Shown here in pieces: positions 52,435 through 61,797 of a stretch of DNA of 64,000 nt. Below the pieces are notes generated by a model, which was not told the origin of the DNA, ran no database searches, and was given only the letters and a program-made list of their open reading frames with translations. The stretch spans positions 1 to 64,000 of the forward strand of contig JAPSFM010000009.1 of NCBI GenBank assembly GCA_035063885.1, in the 5' to 3' direction. The position numbers and the translations under genes are program-made. The stretch comes from CAADGY01 sp900696665 (GTDB lineage Bacteria; Acidobacteriota; Terriglobia; Bryobacterales; Bryobacteraceae). The first letter of the stretch is position 1; each line of letters starts with the position of its first letter.

Positions 52435-53778
52435 TTGATCACAGGTTCGGAACATCAGCGCGATCTGGAGCGGGTTCTGCGAATTATGGAGGACACGCCT
52501 GCGATCGACCGCCGGTATATGGCGCCCCGCGAGGAGTTTGAAGGGCGCATCCGAAAAGTGAACGCGGCCCTCGAGCGGGAGGGCCACACCGCTGGGTTCG
52601 TTTTCTCCGACGAGCACTACCGCGGAGACGTGCCGTATCTTGGCGGTAACACCAACGTTTCCATCGAGCAGGTAGCGGGCGTCATCGGTCCAAACGGATT
52701 CCATCTCGTAGCGGGACTGGAAGGCGGGTACGTCGCCGAGCAACTCGCCGGGCGTGCCGCCACCGCGGTCCACAAAGTGGAGATGCTGCAATTGGCCGAT
52801 GAGAAATACCCGATCCGCGCGGAACGGCTGGAGGATGTTATTGAAGCGGCCGCGGGTGGAAAGGTAGATCACATCGCGCTGCTGACACCGCGCCAAGTGG
52901 TGCCGGCCGCCATCGTTGATTACCTGGAAAACCTCTTCGGCCGTGAAGGTGTGGTGGATGCGCAGGAGTTGTACTACCGCGCCAAGTACGAAAAAAGCGA
53001 CATCGAGATGCGCCTGATCAAGGATGCGTGTACGATCGCCGATGCCATGCTTCGCAGTATGCTCGCCGTCTTGCGTCCCGGACGCCTGGAAACGGAAGTG
53101 GCCGCCTGGGGCGCCTGGGTGGGCCGGATGTTGGGCTCCGAGAGCGACGGGTTCCGCATTATGGTAGGCGCAAACGAGGCCAACCGGACACTGATCGGCC
53201 CAGCTTTGAACCGCCCTATCGGAGAGGGAGAATGGGTGCACCTCGGCGTCGCGCCGCAGCGGGACGGGCTCACTTCCTGCGTTCGCCGTTCGGTGATTGC
53301 CGTGGACGATCCTGCGAAGATCACGGACGATCAGAAATTCTGGTTATCGCTGGTGGAGGAAGGCTATCGCACCGGTGAAGAAGCGTACCGCAAGGTCGCG
53401 GCGGAGAACCTGCCGGCCCGGTTGCAGGAACAGGCGCTTGTAGATTATTTTGCCAGCCGCGCGGACGAGGTATCCAGCCGCGTTGGAAGGAAAATCGATT
53501 TGGCATCGCTCAAGCCATACACCGGCACCCACAACTCCGGATACACCGAGTGCCAGGAATTTTTCGGAGCGATCACGCTTGACAGTCACGAGCCGCTGGG
53601 CAGCCAGATTGTGACGATGCTTGACGTCGCGCTGCGCGGCATCGGCGACCATTGGAATGCTATCGAACTACCCGGATTCGATTATTGCGTGGTGGAGAAT
53701 ACACTGGGCAAGTACGGCACACGCGTCGAATGCCTGACACAGGTGCCGGTCCACGCGCAGGATTTAGTGGGCACGTAA
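52435..53778 (+). CDS. M24-fold (Xaa-Pro peptidase/creatinase-like) protein with altered metal site
   Basis: The 447-residue protein starts at TTG with GGGAGG upstream. It has an N-terminal creatinase-like domain (about 30-170) and a pita-bread domain ('KYEKSDIEMRLIKDACTIAD', 'THNSGYTECQEFF'). The usual DxG and SDxTR ligands of M24 peptidases read 'WVHLGVAPQRDGLTSCVRRS', so two Asp ligands appear to be missing, although His in THNSGY and Glu in 'CVVENTLG' or 'TRVECLT' remain. It is probably not a metallopeptidase; a creatinase-like or binding function is possible. It is separated from GH62 by ten bases. Confidence 0.82.
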   Translation: MITGSEHQRDLERVLRIMEDTPAIDRRYMAPREEFEGRIRKVNAALEREGHTAGFVFSDEHYRGDVPYLGGNTNVSIEQVAGVIGPNGFHLVAGLEGGYVAEQLAGRAATAVHKVEMLQLADEKYPIRAERLEDVIEAAAGGKVDHIALLTPRQVVPAAIVDYLENLFGREGVVDAQELYYRAKYEKSDIEMRLIKDACTIADAMLRSMLAVLRPGRLETEVAAWGAWVGRMLGSESDGFRIMVGANEANRTLIGPALNRPIGEGEWVHLGVAPQRDGLTSCVRRSVIAVDDPAKITDDQKFWLSLVEEGYRTGEEAYRKVAAENLPARLQEQALVDYFASRADEVSSRVGRKIDLASLKPYTGTHNSGYTECQEFFGAITLDSHEPLGSQIVTMLDVALRGIGDHWNAIELPGFDYCVVENTLGKYGTRVECLTQVPVHAQDLVGT

Positions 53779-53802
53779 GCGGTCAGGGGAACGGCGGGTG
53801 CT

Positions 53803-56775
53803 ATGATTTACAGGAACTTCTTCCTGCTCCTCCTCGCCTTTCCTGCAAACTGCGATATTGCGGTGGATTCGTGGACCACGGAAAATGGACTGCCCCAGAA
53901 CATAGTCAGCGGAATCTGTCAGACGCCGGACGGCTATCTCTGGCTTGCGACATTAGACGGGCTGGTTCGATTCGATGGCGTCCGGTTCACAATACACGAC
54001 AGAAGCAACACCCCCGGAATTAAAGGCAATCGTTTCAACTCCCTGTTCTGCACCGCCGACGGCGGCCTTTGGGCAGCCACCGAGGGAACGGGAGTTACCC
54101 AATATCACGCTGGACGCTTCACCACTTATACCGTGCGGGATGGGTTGTTATCGAATATCGTCCCGGGAATTTCTGGTGACAGCCAAGGCAATCTTTGGGT
54201 GCTGGCGGACGACGTCGTCCACCGTTGGCGGGCATCGGAGTCACGATTTATCCCCCTCACCGGCAAGCAGTACAGCTACACCTTGGTATTGAGTCCGGAC
54301 GGACACAGTGGCTTCGCGAGGATCGTGGATGGCGCGCTCGAGCTTTTCGTCGCCGGCCGGCAGTCGCGCTATCCTCTTCCTCCCGGCTGGCCCCGTGATG
54401 CCAGGACCCTCGCGTCTTCAACGGCCTGGGATTTCAATCATCGGATATGGCTGACGGACCGCGTCGGGACCCTGGCTTACCTTTCGGATGGACGCTGGTC
54501 CAGAGTCTTCCGGGTGCAACCCGCGACTTCAACTTACTCCTTACCTGCGAGCTCCAACGTTGACTATCGCGATTCGCAGGGCAACACGTGGAAGTTCGAT
54601 CTCGTCTGGGACGGCACACGCATCGTGCCGCATTTGCGGCTGCCGCTCAGGGCCGGGTCCCAAGGTATCGGCTTTCGCTCGATGTACGAAGACCCGGCCG
54701 GCAATATCTGGCTTTCTACCGACGGTCAGGGCCTCTTTCGTGTTCGTGTACCGATGATAGAGGTCTATTCGAGGGAGCAGGGACTGCCGGACGGAAATGT
54801 ATATCCGATTTGCCAGACGCGGGACGGCGCCATCTGGATTGGAACCTGGTCCGGCGGCCTGTCCCGCTTGAAAGACGGCAAACTCAAAACGTACACAACC
54901 GCTGATGGGCTGGCCTCCAACCGGGTGCAGGCGCTCTTCGAGGACCGCGAAGGCCGGTTGTGGGTCTCCGTCGAGCATGGCTTGCATGTTCTGCGAAACG
55001 GCCGGTTTGAATCCGTGGTTGGCTATCGAACAGATTCGAGTCTTCTTCAGATCCGGGTGATACATCAGGACCGCCGGGGAGTCATGTATTTCGGACAGAG
55101 TCAGGGGCTGATGCGTCTCGAACAGGGGCGCTGGACGTCCCTCGGCAAGAAGGATGGTCTTGCCACCGACGACATTCGAGCCGTCGTGGACAGCCGCGAT
55201 GGCAGCCTCTGGGTTGCCGGATACGGCGGCTTATCGAACATTCGTGAGGGACGGGTGCAGTCCTGGACAGAATACCAGGGATTGCCCGCAACGACGATCC
55301 GGGCACTCTATGAGGACCAGCAGGGCGTTCTCTGGATCGGATCCTACGATGGCGGTCTCGCGCGTCTCGAAAACGGCAAGTTCGCAAGATTCACCGTTGC
55401 CGAGGGGCTCTTCAGCAATGGAGTGTTCCGGATACTCGAAGATGCACGAGCAAATTTTTGGATGAGCTGTAATCGCGGCATATACCGGATCAGCAAGCGC
55501 GAACTGAACGAGTTCGCGGCGGGTAAAAGGAAAACCATCGTCTCTGTACCCTACGGAAAACGCGATGGTATGAAGAACGCCGAGTGCAACGGAGGATTGT
55601 CGCCGGCCGGTATTCAGTCGAGCGACGGCAGGCTGTGGTTTCCTACGCAAGATGGTGTGGCGGTGATTGATCCGCGAAGAGTGAAAATGAATCCGAAGCC
55701 TCCGCCCGTGGTCATTGAGGCATGCCTGATTGATCGTATGCCTGCCGGCACCGGCAATCCGGTCCGGTTGCTGCCGGGGAACTATAGCCTGGAGATTCAA
55801 TATACCGCTCTAAGCTTCCTGGACGCCGAACGCATTCGCTTCAGGTATCAGGTGCAAGGGTTGGATCACGACTGGATAGAAGCAGGTACACGGCGTACGG
55901 TCTATTACTCTCACCTGCCACCTGGCAACTATACATTCAGGGTAACCGCTGCGAATAGCGACGGCATTTGGAACGAGCAGGGAGCGAGTCTTTCGTTTGT
56001 GGTGTTGCCACCGTTTTATCGTACCTGGTGGTTCACGTTACTGTTGTCGATAGGGGCGATAGCTTGCCTGTGGCTGGTCTGGAGTCACCGGCTTGCTCAG
56101 GTGGAGCGTGCGCGAGTGGCCCAGCAGGCGTTTTCCCGCGAGCTGATCTCTTTGCAGGAGGCGGAGCGGAAGCGGATCGCCGCCGAGTTGCATGACAGCC
56201 TGGGTCAGCGGCTGGTCGTCATCAGGAATCTCTCCTTGTTATCCCGTAACAGCAGCAATGGGAATCAGCAGTTGCAGCAGCAGATCGACGAGATTTCGGC
56301 GGAGAGTTCCCAGGCCCTGCAGGAGGTACGCGAGATTTCATACAACTTGCGGCCCCATCAACTCGAGCGCCTGGGTTTGCGGAAAGCTATCCTCGCTCTG
56401 GTGCGCACCATTTCCCGCGCAACGGCAGCCCACCTGGACGCGTGCGTAGACGAGATTGACGAGTTCTTTCCAAAAGAAGCCGAAATCAACTTCTATCGAA
56501 TCGTACAGGAGTGCCTGAACAACGTCATAAAGCACTCAGGCGCCACCGAAGTAAGTCTTACCATCGGGCGCCACGAGAAAAAACTATCGCTTTTGATCCG
56601 GGACAATGGCAGGGGGTTCACTCCTGGCACAGCGGCTTCCGATCGGAGTGACGGAGGGTTCGGCCTGGCCGGAATTCGTGAGCGGGCGCAACTGCTCGGC
56701 GGAAAAACATCGATCCGGACCGCGCCGGGCGAGGGTACGATGATAACAATTGAGATCGAAGCGGGAGCGCTGTGA
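53803..56775 (+). CDS. Two-component propeller sensor histidine kinase (HTCS-like)
   Basis: The 990-residue protein has a signal peptide, then about 14 repeats of the two-component regulator propeller type ('GLPQNIVSGICQTPDGYLWL', 'DREGRLWVSVEHGLHVLRNG'), a Y_Y_Y domain (about 640-735, 'IRFRYQVQGLDHDWIEAG'), one membrane helix (about 740-762), a HisKA_3 domain with phospho-His797 in 'AAELHDSLGQRL', and an HATPase_c domain ('NVIKHSGATEVSL', 'GGFGLAGIRERAQLLGG'). Such sensors detect extracellular oligosaccharides. It overlaps its NarL-type regulator by four bases (GTGA). Confidence 0.95.
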   Translation: MIYRNFFLLLLAFPANCDIAVDSWTTENGLPQNIVSGICQTPDGYLWLATLDGLVRFDGVRFTIHDRSNTPGIKGNRFNSLFCTADGGLWAATEGTGVTQYHAGRFTTYTVRDGLLSNIVPGISGDSQGNLWVLADDVVHRWRASESRFIPLTGKQYSYTLVLSPDGHSGFARIVDGALELFVAGRQSRYPLPPGWPRDARTLASSTAWDFNHRIWLTDRVGTLAYLSDGRWSRVFRVQPATSTYSLPASSNVDYRDSQGNTWKFDLVWDGTRIVPHLRLPLRAGSQGIGFRSMYEDPAGNIWLSTDGQGLFRVRVPMIEVYSREQGLPDGNVYPICQTRDGAIWIGTWSGGLSRLKDGKLKTYTTADGLASNRVQALFEDREGRLWVSVEHGLHVLRNGRFESVVGYRTDSSLLQIRVIHQDRRGVMYFGQSQGLMRLEQGRWTSLGKKDGLATDDIRAVVDSRDGSLWVAGYGGLSNIREGRVQSWTEYQGLPATTIRALYEDQQGVLWIGSYDGGLARLENGKFARFTVAEGLFSNGVFRILEDARANFWMSCNRGIYRISKRELNEFAAGKRKTIVSVPYGKRDGMKNAECNGGLSPAGIQSSDGRLWFPTQDGVAVIDPRRVKMNPKPPPVVIEACLIDRMPAGTGNPVRLLPGNYSLEIQYTALSFLDAERIRFRYQVQGLDHDWIEAGTRRTVYYSHLPPGNYTFRVTAANSDGIWNEQGASLSFVVLPPFYRTWWFTLLLSIGAIACLWLVWSHRLAQVERARVAQQAFSRELISLQEAERKRIAAELHDSLGQRLVVIRNLSLLSRNSSNGNQQLQQQIDEISAESSQALQEVREISYNLRPHQLERLGLRKAILALVRTISRATAAHLDACVDEIDEFFPKEAEINFYRIVQECLNNVIKHSGATEVSLTIGRHEKKLSLLIRDNGRGFTPGTAASDRSDGGFGLAGIRERAQLLGGKTSIRTAPGEGTMITIEIEAGAL

Positions 56776-57431
56776 AGATGGATGCCGAGCGCAAGGTGCT
56801 GATCGCAGACGATCATCCGGTAGTGCGGCGGGGGTTGCGTCAGGTGATTGAAACGGACTGCTCATTCCGCGTGGTGGCCGAGGCCGACGACGGCGAGATG
56901 GCGCTGGAACAGTTGGAAGCTCTGCGCCCGCACATCGCAGTTCTAGATATCGACATGCCGAAGCTGGACGGTCTTGCCGTTGCACGGGAGATTGGCCGCA
57001 GAAAGCAGCCTGTCGATGTCGTGTTTCTCACCATCCATGCAGATGAAGATTTACTCTATGCCGCCTTGGATCTCGGCTCAAAGGGATACATCCTCAAGGA
57101 AAGCGCCGTATCTGAAATCGTTCAGGCCCTTCGGGCCGTCAGCGCCGGACGTGCTTACGTCAGTGCGTCACTGACTACGCACTTAGTGAACCGTCGAAAT
57201 CGCATCGAGGCTTTGGCCAACCAGTATCCAGGCCTGAACAATCTCACCAGAGCGGAGCGCAGTGTTCTACGCGGGATTGCCGAAGGGAAGTCGAGCAAAC
57301 AGATCGGCTCGGAACTCTTTATTCATTTCCGCACCGTGGAAAATCACCGCAGTAATATTTGCCAAAAACTCGGCCTGCATGGGCCGCATAGCCTGTTTAA
57401 GTTCGCTCTGCAGCATAAGTCTGAGTTGTAA
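56772..57431 (+). CDS. NarL/FixJ-type response regulator
   Basis: The 219-residue protein has a receiver domain (Asp59 in 'IAVLDIDMPKLDG', Lys in 'KGYILKESA') and a C-terminal LuxR-type helix-turn-helix ('LTRAERSVLRGIAEGKSSKQ', 'HFRTVENHRSNICQKLGL'). The start is GTG 56772, overlapping the kinase stop (GTGA); ATG 56778 is possible. It is clearly the partner of the propeller kinase. The next gene, encoding the 960-residue secreted protein, is a plausible target. Confidence 0.95.
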   Translation: MKMDAERKVLIADDHPVVRRGLRQVIETDCSFRVVAEADDGEMALEQLEALRPHIAVLDIDMPKLDGLAVAREIGRRKQPVDVVFLTIHADEDLLYAALDLGSKGYILKESAVSEIVQALRAVSAGRAYVSASLTTHLVNRRNRIEALANQYPGLNNLTRAERSVLRGIAEGKSSKQIGSELFIHFRTVENHRSNICQKLGLHGPHSLFKFALQHKSEL

Positions 57432-57660
57432 TACCAGCTTCGCCGTTAACAGTCTAAGTGGAAGCATAGAGGAAATCGTGCGTTCCCGCATAGTGAAATT
57501 CTATCTTTCCCTCTATGGTTATAAAGACCGATCCTCATTACAATCTGTTGACAAGATAAAGCGGGCAGATACTGGGAAGCCCTGCGACCAATAAGTACCG
57601 TCCACTTAGGACGGCTTGTCGTAGTCCATCGTAAGAGCCCGTATCCAAAAGGAAAGAAAC

Positions 57661-60543
57661 ATGCGAACGCAACGATTTGCTCAAAGACCTCTCGGTTTCA
57701 TTGTGCTGCTGGCCGCGATCTGGTCGTGGCAAGCCATATCCGCCCAACAAGTACCCTTAGTCATGTGGGTGGAAGTATCGTGGACCCGGCAACCGGGCTC
57801 GGCCGTGCAGATCAGTGGCAACTCCTCGGGTTCCTTATGGAGCCTTGGGACGGATCTCAGCGCCGATAACGGCTTTAACGTATACAAGTGGAACGGTTCG
57901 CAATTGGTCCAGCAATCGCTGGTTCCCTCCGCCCGCCGGTTGGCAGCCGCCCAGGGGGAAGGACTCTGGATCGTCAACGACCGTAATGGAGTTTCTTACA
58001 TCCCAAAATCGGGAGCCGCTCCGGTTCCGCAGAACCGCAAAGCGCGCGATGTTGCCGTCGGCGGCGACGGCTCTGTCTGGATCCTCGACAGCGAAAGCCG
58101 CACGGGAGGTTACGGAGTCTACAAACGGAACGGTTACAACTGGGAAGACAAGAGGATCGGTGCCGTACAGATCGCGGTAGGGAAAGACGGCACGGCATGG
58201 GTAGTGAACGAGGACGGTGACGTTTTTACATATAACAGCACTTCCGAGTCCTGGGATCGAAAACCCGGGAAGGCACACGCCATTCGCACGGGCGCCGAGA
58301 GCGGCACGGTGTGGATGCTGGGTAGCGAACCGGTTTCCGGCGGTTACCCCCTCTATCAGTGGGGCCCGGAAAGGCAGAGTTGGGACACATTCGGCTCACT
58401 CGCCGCAGTGGAGATAACGGAAGTAGCAGGCACGCCTTGGATCCTTCAGAGCGACGGAGCCCTCTATTCAGAATCTCCGCCATTAGCCACCGGTGAATTG
58501 ATCATCGGACCGTGGGACACGCCAACGCCGCAATTGCTGGCTCCCCTACGCACCGAATCTAAGGGCACGCTACTGTGTTCCTCGACCGGATTGAGGACTT
58601 GCGGTGACACGAATGCGGATTACGTCGGCAGCTATACTCTCGACACAACTTGCGATAGCGGTTTCTACGACATGATCTATGGTGGAACCTGCTGGAAATG
58701 TCCGGACGACACGGATGGCAGGGGGGGATGGCTCCGGTCCGCCGATTCCGTGGAGAAAGCGACAGCCTGTTGGCGCGCTCCCACGGAGATCACGGGCAGA
58801 GCGAACAAAGTAAAATCTCCGGGGTGGGCATGGGAATGTCCGGCGGGGTCGTTCTGGGATGGGTATTCACCCGATGGTGTCGGAGGCAGTTGCTGGCAAT
58901 GTCCTTCCGACCTGCCGCGCAGGACCGCGGCCGCAGTCTGGGCGGATAATGCCTGCGCTTCCAGTGCTAATGAGACGAGACCAGCAACTCTTCTGACGTT
59001 CAACGGATGTCCGGCACCCATTGCCTCAAAGATGGACCTGGCCGGCAAACGACTCCCCGGAAAACCGTTCCTGGATATAGCCGCGGGCTGGCACCAGGGG
59101 GTCGCGAGCGGCGGTTGCTATGCATGTCCGGTGACCGATGAAGCCGGAAATTTTCTAATCACCGAGCGTAACGCCAATCCTATCTACGACCGGGGCAACA
59201 ACACCGGCTGCAGCATCCGCCTGAAATGGCAGCCTGGTGAATTTTTTGAACCGGGCCTCGCTTACATGCCGGGCGTGAAAGAGTTGATCTGGGAACAGAG
59301 AATCTTTGTCACCAACGAAGTCACAGCCTACCTCTACGATATGGCTGAGTCCCAAGGGTTTGGCAGCGCCACACCGGAAGCCAAAGCATGGGTGACCTCC
59401 CGGTGGCGTGAAATCGCCCGGAATCCTTACAAGAGCGACGCGGTCCGGGCCATCGTGTTCAGTCTGCTGAAAGCCGCGCTCGGTAAGAACCAGGACAAAC
59501 GCACAACGGCCGAGCAAAAGCTGATCGAATCTTTCGCCACCTATGTTCGGGACCGGCGTATTTACCTGGCACAGCAGGCGTTGCAAATGTATGACGCGTG
59601 GAAAGTTGAAGACGAATCGTACAGGAGACGCTCGGGACAGACGAACTCGCTCAGCCAGTTGTTCTACTACGGCACGGTTCCGTTCAATTTTCAGCAGGCG
59701 CTTGCTTCCCTGATGGGTTTAGGCGGCAGCGGTGGCAGTATGATCGGCTCCCTGCACGCGCTCAATCAGTTTGTTCAAACCGCGCACAGCGGGCGGGGGA
59801 CGTCGCTTTATGCGCTCACGAACGGATTGAACATTTTCAAGTCGGTGCATGGGCTGACCGCTGTTTCCGGGGCTACGATCATTCAGGTAGGCTTTGCCAT
59901 CCTAAGTTCTATCGCGATTGATCAGTTTATAGCCATCCAGACGGCACGGTCTACGCTCGAAGCCAGCCTCGTACAGGCGCAGCAACCTGTCGACCTCGGC
60001 TCGCTGGCGGCAGCGGAAAACGGCGAGGATATTCTCTACCTCTACTGGTCAAAAGCTATGGATACGAGCGATGTTGAGGATCCGCAGGTGGTTCAATGGG
60101 CTGCGCAAGCGCAGGCCAGAGAAGAGCAGCAGGGATATCCGGCCCCTCCAAAAGACAAATCCCTCACCGCTGCCGGCGAGATCTCGATGGGAAACACCAT
60201 CTCCTCTGGCGCGAACGCCGGCGTTCTGGAGGAGAACCGGAAGCTCGTTTCGAGCAATGGCAAATATGAAGCTGTCATGCAGCCCGACGGAAACTTCGTG
60301 ATATACGGGCCAAACCGGCAGCCCATCTGGAGTTCCGGCTCGCAAGGGAAAGGATCTTCACCCTATAAGCTGGCCGTGCAAGCGGATGGCAATCTCGTGG
60401 TCTATGGAGCCGCGGGCGCAACCTGGGCCACCGGACTGCGAGGCGGCACCGCGCCGTACACGCTGGAGATGCAGGACGACGCCAATCTCGTGATGTATGA
60501 CAGCCAGCGCCAGGCCGTGTGGGCGAGCGGCACACAACGCTGA
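57661..60543 (+). CDS. 960-residue secreted mosaic protein: tectonin-like propeller, CWxCP cysteine-rich repeats, hydrophobic helical region, mannose-lectin domain
   Basis: Residues 1-28 are a signal peptide with cleavage after AISA. Residues about 40-275 hold six tectonin-like blades ('GSVWILDSES', 'GTAWVVNEDGDVFTYN', 'GTVWMLGSEP'). Residues about 305-525 are cysteine-rich with three CWxCP/CYxCP motifs (CWKCPDD, CWQCPSD, CYACPVT). Residues about 540-830 are helical with hydrophobic segments 'SLMGLGGSGGSMIG' and 'GATIIQVGFAILSSIAIDQF'. Residues 845-960 form a bulb-type lectin with three intact QxDxNxVxY sites (874-882, 907-915, 938-946). A hairpin CCGTCC/GGACGG (57598-57614) lies in the leader. 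No family matches the whole; a carbohydrate-binding surface protein or toxin is inferred. Confidence 0.85.
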   Translation: MRTQRFAQRPLGFIVLLAAIWSWQAISAQQVPLVMWVEVSWTRQPGSAVQISGNSSGSLWSLGTDLSADNGFNVYKWNGSQLVQQSLVPSARRLAAAQGEGLWIVNDRNGVSYIPKSGAAPVPQNRKARDVAVGGDGSVWILDSESRTGGYGVYKRNGYNWEDKRIGAVQIAVGKDGTAWVVNEDGDVFTYNSTSESWDRKPGKAHAIRTGAESGTVWMLGSEPVSGGYPLYQWGPERQSWDTFGSLAAVEITEVAGTPWILQSDGALYSESPPLATGELIIGPWDTPTPQLLAPLRTESKGTLLCSSTGLRTCGDTNADYVGSYTLDTTCDSGFYDMIYGGTCWKCPDDTDGRGGWLRSADSVEKATACWRAPTEITGRANKVKSPGWAWECPAGSFWDGYSPDGVGGSCWQCPSDLPRRTAAAVWADNACASSANETRPATLLTFNGCPAPIASKMDLAGKRLPGKPFLDIAAGWHQGVASGGCYACPVTDEAGNFLITERNANPIYDRGNNTGCSIRLKWQPGEFFEPGLAYMPGVKELIWEQRIFVTNEVTAYLYDMAESQGFGSATPEAKAWVTSRWREIARNPYKSDAVRAIVFSLLKAALGKNQDKRTTAEQKLIESFATYVRDRRIYLAQQALQMYDAWKVEDESYRRRSGQTNSLSQLFYYGTVPFNFQQALASLMGLGGSGGSMIGSLHALNQFVQTAHSGRGTSLYALTNGLNIFKSVHGLTAVSGATIIQVGFAILSSIAIDQFIAIQTARSTLEASLVQAQQPVDLGSLAAAENGEDILYLYWSKAMDTSDVEDPQVVQWAAQAQAREEQQGYPAPPKDKSLTAAGEISMGNTISSGANAGVLEENRKLVSSNGKYEAVMQPDGNFVIYGPNRQPIWSSGSQGKGSSPYKLAVQADGNLVVYGAAGATWATGLRGGTAPYTLEMQDDANLVMYDSQRQAVWASGTQR

Positions 60544-60550
60544 CATCTCT

Positions 60551-60575
60551 GGTGGCGGCCCGTATGGCCGCCACC
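60551..60575. terminator. Bidirectional terminator-like hairpin
   Basis: GGTGGCGGCC (60551-60560) and GGCCGCCACC (60566-60575) form a perfect ten-base-pair stem with a five-base loop, between the convergent secreted-protein and arsM genes. It can end both transcripts, although T tracts are weak on both sides. Confidence 0.7.
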
Positions 60576-60595
60576 ATTGCCCGCAGGGTCCCGCC

Positions 60596-61420
60596 TTATC
60601 GCTGGATAGGCTTCCGGGCGCGTACAAACGCGCTCATGAACTTCTCGTCAACCAGCGGGCCGACTTTCTCTATATCGATTCCTTCGTCTGCGAGGAATGA
60701 TCTGGCATCCTCGGAACGATAGATCCGGGTAGGTTCAATACCGATGTCTTCAAAGCCGGCATTGGAAAGTTTGGAGCGGTAGTCATTCTCGTCGAGTGCG
60801 CCGGCGACGCATCCGGCCCACAAGAGCATGCTCTTACGGATCTGCCCGGGGATGTCGCCTCGAGTCACCACATCGGAGACCGCGAACCGTCCACCGGGCT
60901 TAAGTACCCGGAACGCTTCGCGTAGGACGCGGTCCTTGTCGGCTGACAGATTGATCACGCAATTGGAGATGATGACGTCGACGGAACTGTCGGGCAGAGG
61001 GATGTGCTCAATCTCGCCTTTCAGAAACTCTACGTTTTCCACTCCGGCCTTCTTCTGATTGCTTCGGGCGAGTGTCAGCATCTCATCGGTCATATCGAGC
61101 CCGTAGGCTTTGCCGCCGGGCGAGACTCGCTTTGCCGAAAGCAATACGTCGATGCCGCCGCCACTTCCCAGGTCCAGAACGACTTCGCCCGGCTTCAGCC
61201 CGGCCAGTGCCGTTGGGTTTCCGCAGCCGAGCGATGCCAGCATCGCCGTTTCCGGCAGTTCGTTCTTTTGAAGCTGATCGTAGAGATCCGACGTGATCGG
61301 ATCTCCTCCCGAACAGCAGGATGACGGACTGCTGCCGCAGCAGGTATTCTTTTCCCCGGCGGCGGCACGTAGAGCCGCCTGCCCGTACTTCTCCTTCACA
61401 ACATCTTTTATATCGCTCAA
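60596..61420 (-). CDS. arsM: Arsenite methyltransferase
   Basis: The 274-residue SAM-dependent methyltransferase has 'VLDLGSGGGIDVLLSA' (SAM motif I), 'FLKGEIEHIPLPDSSVD' and the conserved cysteines of ArsM: Cys66 in 'LASLGCGNPTAL', Cys154 in 'IISNCVINL' and Cys204 in 'LLWAGCVAGAL'. An N-terminal Cys-rich region (CC at 27-28 and 35-36) may bind arsenic. It methylates As(III) to volatile or excretable forms. It begins 11 bases after the arsR stop and is co-transcribed with it. Confidence 0.95.
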   Translation of the reverse strand: MSDIKDVVKEKYGQAALRAAAGEKNTCCGSSPSSCCSGGDPITSDLYDQLQKNELPETAMLASLGCGNPTALAGLKPGEVVLDLGSGGGIDVLLSAKRVSPGGKAYGLDMTDEMLTLARSNQKKAGVENVEFLKGEIEHIPLPDSSVDVIISNCVINLSADKDRVLREAFRVLKPGGRFAVSDVVTRGDIPGQIRKSMLLWAGCVAGALDENDYRSKLSNAGFEDIGIEPTRIYRSEDARSFLADEGIDIEKVGPLVDEKFMSAFVRARKPIQR

Positions 61421-61431
61421 GGTGGTATCTC

Positions 61432-61797
61432 CTATTTGCAGCAGACGATCTTTCGGGGCTCAATGGCCTTGTTTCGTGTACAGCACTCCGCGTATAGGAA
61501 ACCGAGAAGCTCCTCCAGTGCGGCCGCATTGGCGGAGTACCGCAGGAAAGTTCCTTCGCGTTGAACACTCACGAGGTCCTCGTTTTTCAGCTTGTCCAGA
61601 TGATGGGACAACGTGCTTGGCGTCACATCCAGTTCCGCGGCTACGTCGCCCACAACCATGCCGTCCGGGTGAGCCGACAGCAGAAGCCGCATGATGCGTA
61701 AACGGGACTCGCTGCCCAAGGCAGCGAACATATCCGCATAACGGCTGACGTCTTTTTCCTTCTGCTTCATAGAGACCGGCAGCTTTGCTTCTGCCAT
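61432..61797 (-). CDS. arsR: ArsR-family arsenic-responsive repressor
   Basis: The 121-residue winged-helix protein has 'MFAALGSESRLRIMRLLL', 'DVTPSTLSHHLDKLKNEDLV' (recognition helix) and 'VQREGTFLRYSANAAAL' (wing). The C-terminal cysteines in 'AECCTRN' and the terminal 'IVCCK' are like the As(III)-sensing pairs of the type with C-terminal cysteines. The start at 61797 has no ribosome site and lies six bases after a -10 element, so the mRNA may be leaderless; ATG 61770 is an alternative. It is predicted to release its operator on binding arsenite and so induce arsM. Confidence 0.93.
   Translation of the reverse strand: MAEAKLPVSMKQKEKDVSRYADMFAALGSESRLRIMRLLLSAHPDGMVVGDVAAELDVTPSTLSHHLDKLKNEDLVSVQREGTFLRYSANAAALEELLGFLYAECCTRNKAIEPRKIVCCK

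Noticed and set aside
57548..57573. Promoter TTGACA ... GATACT before the secreted mosaic gene
   Set aside because: The -35 matches the consensus but the spacing to the only -10-like element is 14 bases, too short to claim.
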